A DNA stretch of 64,000 nucleotides from Massiliimalia sp050943535. GTDB taxonomy: Bacteria; Bacillota; Clostridia; Oscillospirales; Ruminococcaceae. Location: the NCBI GenBank assembly GCA_050943535.1, contig JBMNPJ010000006.1, positions 124,001 through 188,000 of the forward strand, read 5' to 3'. Below are positions 25,633 to 33,918 of this stretch, one piece after another; positions within the stretch are counted from its first letter, which is position 1; every line of letters starts with the position of its first letter. The position numbers and the translations under genes were made by a program. The notes under the pieces are model-generated. The model was not told the DNA's origin. It ran no database searches and saw nothing but the letters and a program-made list of their open reading frames with translations.

Positions 25633-25665
25633 AAAAAAGAGTACTGTGCAGTTGATTGTGCAGTA
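25633..25665 (+). terminator. Terminator after ftsZ (bidirectional)
   Basis: Stem AAAGAGTACTG/CAGTACTCTTT flanked by A- and T-runs, between the converging ftsZ and deacetylase genes, so it can serve both strands. Confidence 0.85.
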
Positions 25666-25679
25666 CTCTTTTTGTATGC

Positions 25680-26690
25680 TTAAATACTTTGGAATACATA
25701 TCCTTCACTGCGGGCAAACTCAATAAAGTCAGATAAAATGGCAGTGTTGGTGGAGGATACTGCATGCAGCAGATAGATGGCTCCAGGGTGCAGGCTTTCA
25801 TTTACTTTTTGAAGTGCTTCGTCGGGATCCGGCTGTTGATCTGTGAGCCAATCCTGATAAGCAAAGCTCCAAAATACACTGCGGTAACCCAGTTTTTGAG
25901 TTAATGCCAGCGTTTGTTCGCTCCATTCTCCCATAGGCGGACGGAACAGTGTCATTTCATAGTCAAAGTTTTCTTTGATATATTGATGAAGCTCTGTAAT
26001 TTCCTGAGCCGCTTCTTCTAAACTGATTTGGGGCATAGACGGATGGTTTACAGTATGATTTCCTACAGTGTGTCCTTCATCAATCATTCGCTGGATTAAA
26101 TCAGGGTTTTCTTTTACGTAGGGCATGGTGACAAAAAAGACAGCAGGACATTTTTCTTCTTTCAGCACGTCCAAAATTTTTTCAGTATATCCGTTTTCAT
26201 ATCCTTCGTCAAAGGTAAGTAAGATTTCTTTTTTTTCGGAACCAATAAAATCTGCATTCAAATTGCCGTATTTTTCCTGAAATTGAAGACAGGAAACAGG
26301 ACGATTCTTCTCGTCAGTTTCTTTTCCTTGTCCCCATCCGTGTTTTTCATTGCTGAGACTGGAAAGAGAAGAAAAATCCAGTTTAGAAATATCTGTCGGT
26401 GCATTAGCAGCAGCATAAGAGGATGCGTCAAGTGACGCATCCCGGTTGCTTTCTTCCGAAGAGTCATTGGAGAACATGCTCTCCATATTGCTTTCGGTAC
26501 CGCTGATAATTTTTTCTCCTTCGCTTTCAATTCCGCTGACAACTTCTTTGCCGTCGCTGACTACATCGCTTACTACACTTCCGGAAGAGGTGTTTTTGTC
26601 CTTATCTTCATTGTTACAGGATGTAAAGCAGGTACATACAGTGAGGCTCATAGCAAGAACAAGCGCTAGGATTTTTCTTTTTTTCATCAT
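25680..26690 (-). CDS. PdaA-like polysaccharide deacetylase, lipoprotein
   Basis: 336 residues. N-terminal signal with a lipobox-like FTSC, then a Ser/Glu-rich linker and an NodB-type domain. TFDEGYENGYTEKIL, GNHTVNHPSM and RPPMGEWSEQ give the catalytic Asp, the metal His pair and the RPP motif. The ends FWSFAYQDW and HPGAIYLLHAVS are specific to the delta-lactam-synthesising PdaA branch, which de-N-acetylates MurNAc in spore cortex. The ATG at 26690 follows GGAGG. Inferred: a surface-anchored peptidoglycan deacetylase, hinting at a spore-forming lineage. Confidence 0.88.
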   Translation of the reverse strand: MMKKRKILALVLAMSLTVCTCFTSCNNEDKDKNTSSGSVVSDVVSDGKEVVSGIESEGEKIISGTESNMESMFSNDSSEESNRDASLDASSYAAANAPTDISKLDFSSLSSLSNEKHGWGQGKETDEKNRPVSCLQFQEKYGNLNADFIGSEKKEILLTFDEGYENGYTEKILDVLKEEKCPAVFFVTMPYVKENPDLIQRMIDEGHTVGNHTVNHPSMPQISLEEAAQEITELHQYIKENFDYEMTLFRPPMGEWSEQTLALTQKLGYRSVFWSFAYQDWLTDQQPDPDEALQKVNESLHPGAIYLLHAVSSTNTAILSDFIEFARSEGYVFQSI

Positions 26691-26870
26691 AAAAGATCCT
26701 CCGATTTGATGCCGCATCATGGCGGCAGAATATGATCAGAGCATTTCTGATACGCTATTACTTTTGCCGATTTTTTGAGGTTTATTCCATGTTTGATTTG
26801 TTTTTTTTCGGGCATACTGTGTTTATATCAAAATCACCATGGATTTACGGCGGTTAAGGAGGAAAATAAA

Positions 26871-28142
26871 ATGAAAAAATGCAACATTGAACAAATTACA
26901 GCACGGTCTATTTTTGATTCCAGAGGAAACCCGACTGTGGAAGCAGAGGTCGCCTTAGCAGATGGAACCAAGGGAATTGCCAGTGTGCCTTCCGGTGCTT
27001 CTACCGGTCAGTTTGAGGCATGTGAACTGCGGGATAATCTTCCGGAATTTTCCGGAAAAGGGGTGTCCAAAGCGGTGGAACAGGTGAATACTGCCATTGC
27101 AGATGGACTGCGGGGCATGAAATGTGATGATCAGCAGAAAATCGACCGCACCCTGATTCAGCTGGATGGCACAAAGCAGAAGTCCAATCTGGGTGCAAAC
27201 GGCATTTTGGCGGTTTCCCTGGCCTGTGCCAAAGCGGCTGCTGCATATCACCATTTGGAGTTTTATCAGTATGTGGGCGGAAGCAATGGGGTCACCCTCC
27301 CAATGCCAATGATGAATATTTTAAATGGGGGAGCGCACGCCAATAATAATGTAGATATTCAGGAATTTATGATTATGCCAGTAGGGGCATGCAGCTTTAC
27401 CCATGCCATGAGGATTTGCGTAGAGGTTTATCATGCTTTGGGACAATCCTTAAAAGAAAAGGGGTTGCTCAACGGAATCGGAGATGAAGGGGGATTTGCG
27501 CCCAATCTGGAAAATGACGAAATGGCGTTGATGCTTTTAATGGATGCAGTAGAAAAAGCAGGATACCGCCCTTATGAAGATGTATGCATTGCCTTGGATG
27601 CGGCAGCCAGTGAGTGGTATCACACCGGTCATTATCAGTTCCCTAAAAAGAAAAAGAGAATTACACAGGAAGAGCTGATTTCCTGGTATGAACATCTGTG
27701 TTCTAAGTATCCCATTATTTCCATTGAAGATCCTTTGGCTGAAGAAGATTTTGTAGGGTTTGAGGAAATTACCCGACGTTTGGGCGGTCGTGTTCGCATT
27801 GTTGGAGATGATTTGTTTGTTACCAATCCGGAGCGGCTGCAAAGGGGAATTAATGCAGGCGCTGCGAATGCAATTTTGATTAAGCCCAATCAAATTGGAA
27901 CTCTTTCTGAAACCATGGAGGCCATTCGTCTGGCAAAAGAGAATGGATATCAGACCATTTTGTCCCACAGAAGCGGAGAAACAGAGGATACTTCCATTGC
28001 GGATTTAGCCGTGGGATTAAATGCCGGTCAGATTAAAACCGGTGCTCCTGCCAGAACAGACCGGGTATGTAAATATAACCGGCTGTTAAAAATTGAGGCA
28101 ATGCTGGGAGAATCTGCTGTTTTTGGATTTCAGAAAAAATAA
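26871..28142 (+). CDS. eno: Enolase
   Basis: 423 residues. Converts 2-phosphoglycerate to PEP in glycolysis. SIFDSRGNPTVE, PSGASTG, GDEGGFAPN (catalytic Glu), ALDAAASE, SIEDPL and VGDDLFVTN (Mg ligands), LIKPNQIG (catalytic Lys) and SHRSGETED are all present. The KKKKR insert and the LIKPNQ variant (LIKFNQ or LIKVNQ elsewhere) mark it as somewhat divergent, but every key residue is kept. GGAGGAAAATAAA precedes the ATG at 26871. Confidence 0.95.
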   Translation: MKKCNIEQITARSIFDSRGNPTVEAEVALADGTKGIASVPSGASTGQFEACELRDNLPEFSGKGVSKAVEQVNTAIADGLRGMKCDDQQKIDRTLIQLDGTKQKSNLGANGILAVSLACAKAAAAYHHLEFYQYVGGSNGVTLPMPMMNILNGGAHANNNVDIQEFMIMPVGACSFTHAMRICVEVYHALGQSLKEKGLLNGIGDEGGFAPNLENDEMALMLLMDAVEKAGYRPYEDVCIALDAAASEWYHTGHYQFPKKKKRITQEELISWYEHLCSKYPIISIEDPLAEEDFVGFEEITRRLGGRVRIVGDDLFVTNPERLQRGINAGAANAILIKPNQIGTLSETMEAIRLAKENGYQTILSHRSGETEDTSIADLAVGLNAGQIKTGAPARTDRVCKYNRLLKIEAMLGESAVFGFQKK

Positions 28143-28166
28143 TCTCAAATAATTTTTAAATTAAAA

Positions 28167-28196
28167 AGCTCCCGAATGGAATCATTCGGGAGCTCA
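28167..28196 (+). terminator. Terminator after eno (hairpin copy 1)
   Basis: 12-bp perfect stem AGCTCCCGAATG/CATTCGGGAGCT with a GAAT loop, preceded by A-runs. The core occurs again, identical, exactly 400 bp further on. Confidence 0.7.
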
Positions 28197-28567
28197 GCTT
28201 GTCGATAAAGTATATATTAAGAAAAGGTTGCAGAAATTTTTGTTTTTTTAGGATTCCAAAGGACTGTGAAGTCCTTTGGCCGTCGGAGACAAATTTTTAA
28301 TTTTTTATGTGGGCTTACGGCGGGCATTGCCCGCTGACCACACCTGCAGCGGCAAGCTGCCGCACCCAATGCCGCTACGCTCGTGTTATATTAGTTTTAT
28401 GAATAGTTGTGCACTGCCCCTGGAGATAGCCGAAAGCTTTCTCTACTCCCCCAAAATGCAGTTTGCACATCTGCGAAAAGCGCTGCGGTGCTGATTTTTT
28501 AAAACGTCTCAATATATATTTTGTTTATTCAATTTTCCAGTTTACATTACCTTTTTCTACAGTCTGG
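28195..28567. repeat. Non-coding block between two identical hairpins
   Basis: About 370 bp with no credible gene. It holds a CCAAAGGAC/GTCCTTTGG hairpin (about 28256-28280), a GC-rich palindrome GCGGGCATTGCCCGC (28320-28334), a GCGGCA/TGCCGC hairpin, and a copy of the TGGGTGCGG motif on the minus strand. The GC-rich centre contrasts with AT-rich ends. It resembles a decayed non-autonomous repeat rather than a normal intergenic region. Confidence 0.45.
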
Positions 28568-28600
28568 GCTCCCGAATGGAATCATTCGGGAGCTTTTTAT
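28568..28600 (-). terminator. Terminator after the GNAT gene (hairpin copy 2)
   Basis: GCTCCCGAATG/CATTCGGGAGC with GAAT loop, identical to copy 1. It ends the minus-strand GNAT gene stopping at 28597; a T-run also follows it on the plus strand. Confidence 0.7.
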
Positions 28601-29103
28601 GCTTGTAAAGGCTTGGAAAAATAAAGTACCAGGGTGTTATCCTCATATTCCTGATGAATAAGCTGGGTATAACCCCAATGGCGGTAAATAGCCAAATTTT
28701 TGTGTTCTTTTGCTTCTACCCCAATGGTTATGGTTTGGTAACCCATTTTGATGGCTTCCTGTTCCATAACATGAATTAGGCGGGAACTGTGTCCCTGCCC
28801 CTGAAATTGAGCATCAATGCGAAGGGCATTGAGGTTGACAATGGTTTTACCGTCAGCTAGTTGTGTTCGTCCTCGGATCGCCTGACACTTGGGGGAAAAC
28901 AGCAGGGTTGCCTGTCCAACAGGATGATCATCTTTTTTTACCACAAATGTCTGGCACATACCGGATCTATGATACGCAAGGTATTGCTGTTTCCAAATAA
29001 TCCACTGGGGATTTTCTGGGTGACAGCGGATATCCTTTTCCCACACGGTCAGCAGATCCTGCCAGGAAGCTTTTACGTAACAGAAAGAATTCCAATACAT
29101 CAT
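28597..29103 (-). CDS. GNAT family N-acetyltransferase
   Basis: 168 residues with the GNAT acetyl-CoA fold: VNLNALRIDAQFQGQGHSSRLIHVMEQEA gives motif A (Q-x-x-G-x-G/S), and KNLAIYRHWGYTQL is motif B. Acetylates an unknown small molecule or protein in the cytoplasm. Two ATGs (29103, 29100) follow AGAGGT. A monocistronic gene with its own terminator. Confidence 0.85.
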   Translation of the reverse strand: MMYWNSFCYVKASWQDLLTVWEKDIRCHPENPQWIIWKQQYLAYHRSGMCQTFVVKKDDHPVGQATLLFSPKCQAIRGRTQLADGKTIVNLNALRIDAQFQGQGHSSRLIHVMEQEAIKMGYQTITIGVEAKEHKNLAIYRHWGYTQLIHQEYEDNTLVLYFSKPLQA

Positions 29104-29131
29104 AAATGACCTCTTTTTTATGGTAGGCTGA

Positions 29132-29163
29132 AAAAGGAGTGCTTTTTAGCACTCCTTTTGTTG
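29132..29163 (-). terminator. Terminator of the XRE regulator gene
   Basis: AAAAGGAGTGCT/AGCACTCCTTTT (29132-29143 with 29148-29159), TTTT loop. Lies just downstream of the minus-strand regulator gene that ends at 29197. Confidence 0.75.
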
Positions 29164-29196
29164 GATGATGGAAAGATATTGCAGAATATATCCTGT

Positions 29197-29883
29197 TTAT
29201 TTTTTAATGTGGTTTTCACTGTTTTTAATCAGATTGAGCAGGGAAGAGGTAAACAAAGGATAATCCTGCTGAAGGCTTTCGGTAGAAATAGAAATCTTTT
29301 CAGGATCGATTTTTGCGTCCTTTTTCCCGTCATTGTTTTCTAATATCGCTTTAATTGCTGCTTCTGCCTCGATCATCCGCGCAGTGGACAAGGTAGAGGA
29401 CAAATTGGCGGGAACCGTAAACATGGTGGACTCGTTTTTTGGATTGATGCTGTATAAAGTACGGAACATATTGTATACTGCCAGCATCAGGTAATTGGAA
29501 ACTTCTGTGGTAAGTGCGTTGCTGCCGACTTTTTGAAGTAGATCAAAGGTGATATTGAGTGAATTGGAAATTAATTTTTTATTTAAAGTCGGAAGAAGAC
29601 TTCCGCGGAAACGATTTTCTTTTCCGGCAGCGTCAGATTCTGGGATGTCATCTACAGAAAGAGTGGCGCCGGTCCGTTCCGGGGAACGTCCTAACAAATA
29701 ATCACAGGATACATTATAAAAATCAGCGGTGCGTACAACAAAATCAAGACCGCATTCTCGAATTCCTTTTTCATAGTGTGAAAGCAAAGCCTGAGAAATA
29801 TTCAGTTCACTGGCAGCCTGTTTTTGGCTGATGCCCCGTTCTTTTCTCAGCAGAGTCAATATTCTGGGAAAGTCGGCGTTCAT
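29197..29883 (-). CDS. XRE-family transcriptional regulator
   Basis: 228 residues. Residues 5-62 are a Cro/CI-type helix-turn-helix (ILTLLRKERGISQKQAASELNISQALLSHYEKG ... DYLLG), followed by a helical C-terminal region of about 150 residues without a recognised domain. Cytoplasmic DNA-binding protein. It is divergent from the histidine phosphatase gene, so the 224-bp space between them may hold its operator; the target is not known. Confidence 0.88.
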   Translation of the reverse strand: MNADFPRILTLLRKERGISQKQAASELNISQALLSHYEKGIRECGLDFVVRTADFYNVSCDYLLGRSPERTGATLSVDDIPESDAAGKENRFRGSLLPTLNKKLISNSLNITFDLLQKVGSNALTTEVSNYLMLAVYNMFRTLYSINPKNESTMFTVPANLSSTLSTARMIEAEAAIKAILENNDGKKDAKIDPEKISISTESLQQDYPLFTSSLLNLIKNSENHIKK

Positions 29884-30065
29884 TCACAATATCCTCCTAA
29901 AAAACATTAACGTATAGTAAATTATATTATACCTGATACTTTTTGTAAAGGGATTTTTGCGAGAAAAATAGCATTTTGTCGATAAAAAGCAGAGGAACTT
30001 TTTGTGTAAAAGGTCAATTTTGAAACAATTCACAAAAAAAACAACACTTTTTTGCGCCTTTTGAC

Positions 30066-30071
30066 TATAAT
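30066..30071 (+). promoter_or_regulatory. -10 box upstream of the histidine phosphatase gene
   Basis: TATAAT 36 bp before the ATG; no good -35 is seen 16-18 bp upstream, so this promoter may need an activator. Confidence 0.35.
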
Positions 30072-30107
30072 AAGAACTATGAAATGTTAGGCTTTGGGAG
30101 GAAAATC

Positions 30108-30812
30108 ATGCGAAGCTATAAAATTTATTTGTATCGTCATGGAGTTGCCGAAGGGAATCTTGAAGGAAAATATATTGGGGTAACAGACTCCCCTTTGAGC
30201 GCACAGGGAAAAGAAGAACTAAAACAGCTGACCGCAGAAAAAGAATATCCTGCGGTGGGAATTGTATATTCCAGCCCGCTGACCCGCTGTCGGGAAACTG
30301 CTGGAATTTTGTATCCCGAAATGGAACCAGTACTGGTAGATCAGATTCAGGAATATAATTTTGGGATTTTTGAAAACCGTTCTATGGAAGAATTGGGAAA
30401 AATGCCGGAATTTATCCAGTGGACCCAATCCAATATGCGTCAGGCTCCAGCCGGCGGGGAAGATATGCAGGCGTTTACCCAGCGGATTCGGGAAGGATTT
30501 GACTGGCTGATCAAAGATATGATGAAGCGCAAAATCTCCACTAGTGCAGTAATTACTCATGGTGGAGTGATTATGTCTGCTTTGGGAATGTTTGGTTTGC
30601 CAAAGATGGAACCGGCAAACTGGACCTGTAAGCCGGGATGCGGCTACAGTCTGCTTGTGAATGCAGCTATGTGGGGCAATGCTATGGCGCTGGAAATCTG
30701 TGACCGCATTCCTTACGAAAAGGAAGAAGAATACGAACTGGAAAATTACCATCTAATGGATGTGGATGAAATGCGGCGTCAATATGAGCAGGAGCAAAAG
30801 GATCTGGAATAA
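30108..30812 (+). CDS. Histidine phosphatase (phosphoglycerate-mutase superfamily)
   Basis: 234 residues. The catalytic LYRHGVAEGN motif near residue 10, SPLTRCRETAGI, the acid EYNFGIFENRSMEELG, and the second catalytic ITHGG. These enzymes remove phosphate through a phosphohistidine; substrates in this branch range from alpha-ribazole phosphate to sugar phosphates and cannot be fixed here. GGGAGGAAAATC precedes the ATG at 30108. The C-terminal 30 residues are acidic and family-atypical. Confidence 0.85.
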   Translation: MRSYKIYLYRHGVAEGNLEGKYIGVTDSPLSAQGKEELKQLTAEKEYPAVGIVYSSPLTRCRETAGILYPEMEPVLVDQIQEYNFGIFENRSMEELGKMPEFIQWTQSNMRQAPAGGEDMQAFTQRIREGFDWLIKDMMKRKISTSAVITHGGVIMSALGMFGLPKMEPANWTCKPGCGYSLLVNAAMWGNAMALEICDRIPYEKEEEYELENYHLMDVDEMRRQYEQEQKDLE

Positions 30813-30951
30813 AAATAGGAAACTGTCAGATTGATTTAGATTCTCAAAATTTTTCTATTTTTTTGAGGGACAATCAATTGACAGATTTGGGGGACTTTGA
30901 TAAAATTTGATGTTAGAGTATGCCTCTGAAAGATGAAAAAAGGAGGGTTCT

Positions 30952-31758
30952 ATGGGACAGGAAAAAACCAGTTATCAAAAGACAATGGCTGTCATGAAAG
31001 CAAATTTAAGTCGTGCGCTGGCTGTTACGCTGATGTTTCTTTCTGTATTGCTTTTGCTTGTGATGCTGGGACTGCTGGCTGAGTGGAGTGCCGGATTCTT
31101 TTTTCATCGGCAGGTTCAAAAGCTGATTATGGTCAGCTTGATGGTCGCGGGTGTCTTTTTGGTGATACTGCCTTTGGAACTGGGAATCAAGCGGTGGTTT
31201 TATGAACTGTGCTTTCAGGAAGATGCTTCTTTAACAGAAATTTTCTTTTTCTTTGAAAAGCCGGGACGTTATATCAAATCGGTTTGGTTTCGTTTGCAGA
31301 TGACGGTTCGCCGTTTAGCGGCATATATTGTGTTTTTGCTGCCTTGGATCATTGTGGAGCTTTTTTCATGGGCATTGATCCCCTATGGAGAAAGTTGGCA
31401 GGCGGTCTGCAGTATTCTCAGCGCGGCAGCCTTGGTACTGGGACTTATTTTTGGATTTTTGCGGAATCTACGATTTTATCTGGCAGATTATCTGCTTTTT
31501 TCTGATTTGTCCTGTCATGGCAGCAAAGCGGCTAATATTTCCACAGGACTGATGAAAACAAAACAGAGAGAATTGGCAGGAACCTTTTTATCCCTGTTTC
31601 CTTTTTATTTAGTCAGTTTGTTTGTGGTACCCCTTCTGCTTTTGATACCAGTGCTTTATACCCTGACAGCAGTCAAGGCAATTGAATTTTTAAAACAGGA
31701 TCAGAAAACAAAAAATATGTTTTCCGGTATTTGGTATTCCGGAAGTAAGGAAGTGTAG
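30952..31758 (+). CDS. Polytopic membrane protein of unknown function
   Basis: 268 residues with about six predicted spans, the clearest being ALAVTLMFLSVLLLLVMLGL, LIMVSLMVAGVFLVILPLEL, LAAYIVFLLPWIIVELFSWA, SILSAAALVLGLIFGFL and FYLVSLFVVPLLLLIPVLY. The spacing and a central DYLLFSDLS segment recall DUF975-type proteins, but the family is not certain. AGGAGG lies 6 nt before the ATG. The stop is 2 bp from proB, so the gene is in the proline operon; no link to proline is evident. Confidence 0.65.
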   Translation: MGQEKTSYQKTMAVMKANLSRALAVTLMFLSVLLLLVMLGLLAEWSAGFFFHRQVQKLIMVSLMVAGVFLVILPLELGIKRWFYELCFQEDASLTEIFFFFEKPGRYIKSVWFRLQMTVRRLAAYIVFLLPWIIVELFSWALIPYGESWQAVCSILSAAALVLGLIFGFLRNLRFYLADYLLFSDLSCHGSKAANISTGLMKTKQRELAGTFLSLFPFYLVSLFVVPLLLLIPVLYTLTAVKAIEFLKQDQKTKNMFSGIWYSGSKEV

Positions 31759-31760
31759 TT

Positions 31761-32564
31761 TTGGCTTCATTTGAAAATATTAAACGGGTAGTTGTAAAAG
31801 TAGGAACTTCTACCTTAACCCATAAAACAGGATTGTTGAATATTCGCCGGGTAGAGTTGCTAGTGAAAATCTTGGCGGATTTAAAAAATTCCGGCAGAGA
31901 TGTTATTTTGGTCAGCTCCGGTGCAATCGGTGTTGGTGTTGGAGAACTGGGATTAAAATCCCGTCCTACAGACACACCCAGCAAACAGGCTTGCGCTGCC
32001 ATCGGTCAGTGCGAACTGATGTATATGTATGATAAGTTATTTTCCCAGTACAACCATAAGGTAGCTCAGGTGCTCTTGACCCGGGATATTGTGGAACGGG
32101 AATCTCGAAAAGAAAACGTTGTAAATACTTTTAACCGGCTTTTGGACTTTAACGTCATTCCGGTTGTCAATGAAAATGACACTGTTTCTGTAGAAGAGTT
32201 GGAATTGGAATTTGGTGACAACGATACACTATCCGCCATTGTAGGGGAACTAGTGGATGCAGATTTATTGTTGATTTTAAGTGATATTGACGGTCTTTAT
32301 GATCAGAATCCGCGGGAATGCCCGGATGCTCACTTGATTCATCAGGTGGAAGCAGTAACCGAAACCCTGCGGGAAGCGGCAGGAGGAAAAGGTTCCAGCC
32401 TGGGTACCGGAGGAATGGTGACCAAACTCAATGCAGCACAGATCGCTCTGGAAGCTGGATTCCCAATGGTACTGCTCAACGGACAGAATCCAGAACAGAT
32501 TTATGACCTGTTTGCAGGAAAAGAAGTGGGAACCATTTTTGGTCCAGGACTACTTTCAAAATAA
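31761..32564 (+). CDS. proB: Glutamate 5-kinase, short form
   Basis: 267 residues from a TTG start. ATP-dependent phosphorylation of glutamate, the first step of proline synthesis. VVVKVGTSTLTHK, VSSGAIGVGVGEL, PVVNENDTVSVEELE, FGDNDTLSAIV, SDIDGLYDQNPR and GTGGMVTKLNAAQIA are diagnostic. The C-terminal PUA domain of the long bacterial form is missing, as in several Firmicutes. proA follows. Confidence 0.95.
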   Translation: MASFENIKRVVVKVGTSTLTHKTGLLNIRRVELLVKILADLKNSGRDVILVSSGAIGVGVGELGLKSRPTDTPSKQACAAIGQCELMYMYDKLFSQYNHKVAQVLLTRDIVERESRKENVVNTFNRLLDFNVIPVVNENDTVSVEELELEFGDNDTLSAIVGELVDADLLLILSDIDGLYDQNPRECPDAHLIHQVEAVTETLREAAGGKGSSLGTGGMVTKLNAAQIALEAGFPMVLLNGQNPEQIYDLFAGKEVGTIFGPGLLSK

Positions 32565-32635
32565 ATGAGCAAAACTTGTGATTTTTGATGACTTGTTTGA
32601 AATGGGAAAAGAGAGAACAGGGGAGGATGAGTAAC

Positions 32636-33886
32636 ATGGCAGCTGAAATGTTACAGTTAGCGCAGCGCGCCAAAAAAGCGGCGGCAACAGCTGCGGCGTT
32701 GACTGCGGGAGAAAAAAATCAGATTCTTGCTGCAATTGCACAGGCTCTGCGGGAACAGACACCATTGATTCTGCAGGAGAATCAAAAAGATTTGGATCGT
32801 GCAGAAGAAAGCGGAATCAGTCCCGTGATGATGGACCGGCTTCGTTTAACAGAACAGAGAATTGAAGGAATCGCAGATGCCATTGGACAGGTGATTGACC
32901 TGGAAGACCCTGTTGGTATGGTAGAGGGCGGAAGCAGACGCCCCAATGGACTGGTAATTACCAAAACCCGGGTGCCTTTGGGAGTAGTGGGGATTATCTT
33001 TGAATCCCGTCCCAATGTAACAGTGGATGCTGCTGCACTGTGTCTGAAATCAGGCAATGTGGCTTTTCTGCGTGGCGGAAAAGAAGCGATCTCCACCAAT
33101 CTGGCTTTAGCTCAAATTATGCGTGAGACCATTGCATCCTGTGGCTATCCTGAGGATCTAGTGATTTTGGTAGAGGATACTTCCCGGGAGTCCGCAGTGG
33201 AGATGATGAAGCTCAACGGTTATCTGGATGTTTTGATTCCGCGGGGCGGCGCTGGACTGATTCGGGCTGTAGTGGAACAGGCTACTGTGCCAGTCATTGA
33301 AACCGGCGTGGGCAACTGCCATGTATATGTGGATGAAGATGCGGACTTGGATATGGCTGTGGAAATTGTAAATAATGCGAAGACCAGCCGTCCGTCTGTA
33401 TGCAATGCTTGTGAGAGCCTGTTGGTACATAGAAAAGTAGCTGCTGATTTTCTTCCAGCGTTGGCAAAGCGGTTTGAGGAGCATCATGTAACCATGTATG
33501 GCTGCGAAACCACCAGGAAAATTTTAGGAGATCGTGTGCTGCCTGCCAGTGAAACAGAATATGCACAGGAATTTTTGGACTACAAAATTTCTGTAAAGGT
33601 AGTGGACAGTGTGCAGCAGGCAATTGAGCACGTTAATCGGTACACGACTCACCATTCTGAGTGTATTGTAACCAATCATCTGGGTCATGCCAATGCCTTT
33701 ACAGCAGCTGTGGATGCAGCAGCTGTTTATGTAAATGCGTCTACCCGCTTTACTGATGGGGGAGAATTTGGCCTTGGAGCGGAAATTGGGATTTCGACTC
33801 AAAAACTGCATGCCAGAGGTCCTATGGGCTTAAAAGAATTAACCACAATTAAATACGTAGTACAGGGAAGCGGACAAATCCGCTGA
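32636..33886 (+). CDS. proA: Glutamate-5-semialdehyde dehydrogenase (gamma-glutamyl phosphate reductase)
   Basis: 416 residues. NADPH-dependent reduction of gamma-glutamyl phosphate, the second step of proline synthesis. Catalytic cysteine in SRPSVCNACESLLVH; VPLGVVGIIFESRPNVT, FLRGGKEA, IPRGGAGLIRAV and FTDGGEFGLGAEIGIS are typical. GGGGAGG followed 9 nt later by ATG 32636 decides the start; the ATG at 32627 touches that site. Same operon as proB. Confidence 0.96.
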   Translation: MAAEMLQLAQRAKKAAATAAALTAGEKNQILAAIAQALREQTPLILQENQKDLDRAEESGISPVMMDRLRLTEQRIEGIADAIGQVIDLEDPVGMVEGGSRRPNGLVITKTRVPLGVVGIIFESRPNVTVDAAALCLKSGNVAFLRGGKEAISTNLALAQIMRETIASCGYPEDLVILVEDTSRESAVEMMKLNGYLDVLIPRGGAGLIRAVVEQATVPVIETGVGNCHVYVDEDADLDMAVEIVNNAKTSRPSVCNACESLLVHRKVAADFLPALAKRFEEHHVTMYGCETTRKILGDRVLPASETEYAQEFLDYKISVKVVDSVQQAIEHVNRYTTHHSECIVTNHLGHANAFTAAVDAAAVYVNASTRFTDGGEFGLGAEIGISTQKLHARGPMGLKELTTIKYVVQGSGQIR

Positions 33887-33918
33887 CCTGCTTGCTGCAG
33901 AAAGGAACGAACAGATTC

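Noticed and set aside
28276..28494. 72-codon open frame in the block between eno and the GNAT gene
   Set aside because: It crosses several hairpins and the GC-rich repeat, has no ribosome binding site and no protein-like pattern.
30823..30884. Large imperfect hairpin (CTGTCA...TGACAG with CTCAAAA/TTTTGAG inside) after the histidine phosphatase gene
   Set aside because: Considered as a riboswitch for the membrane protein/proBA operon, but no known riboswitch core was recognised and it has only a weak terminator tail; left without a call.
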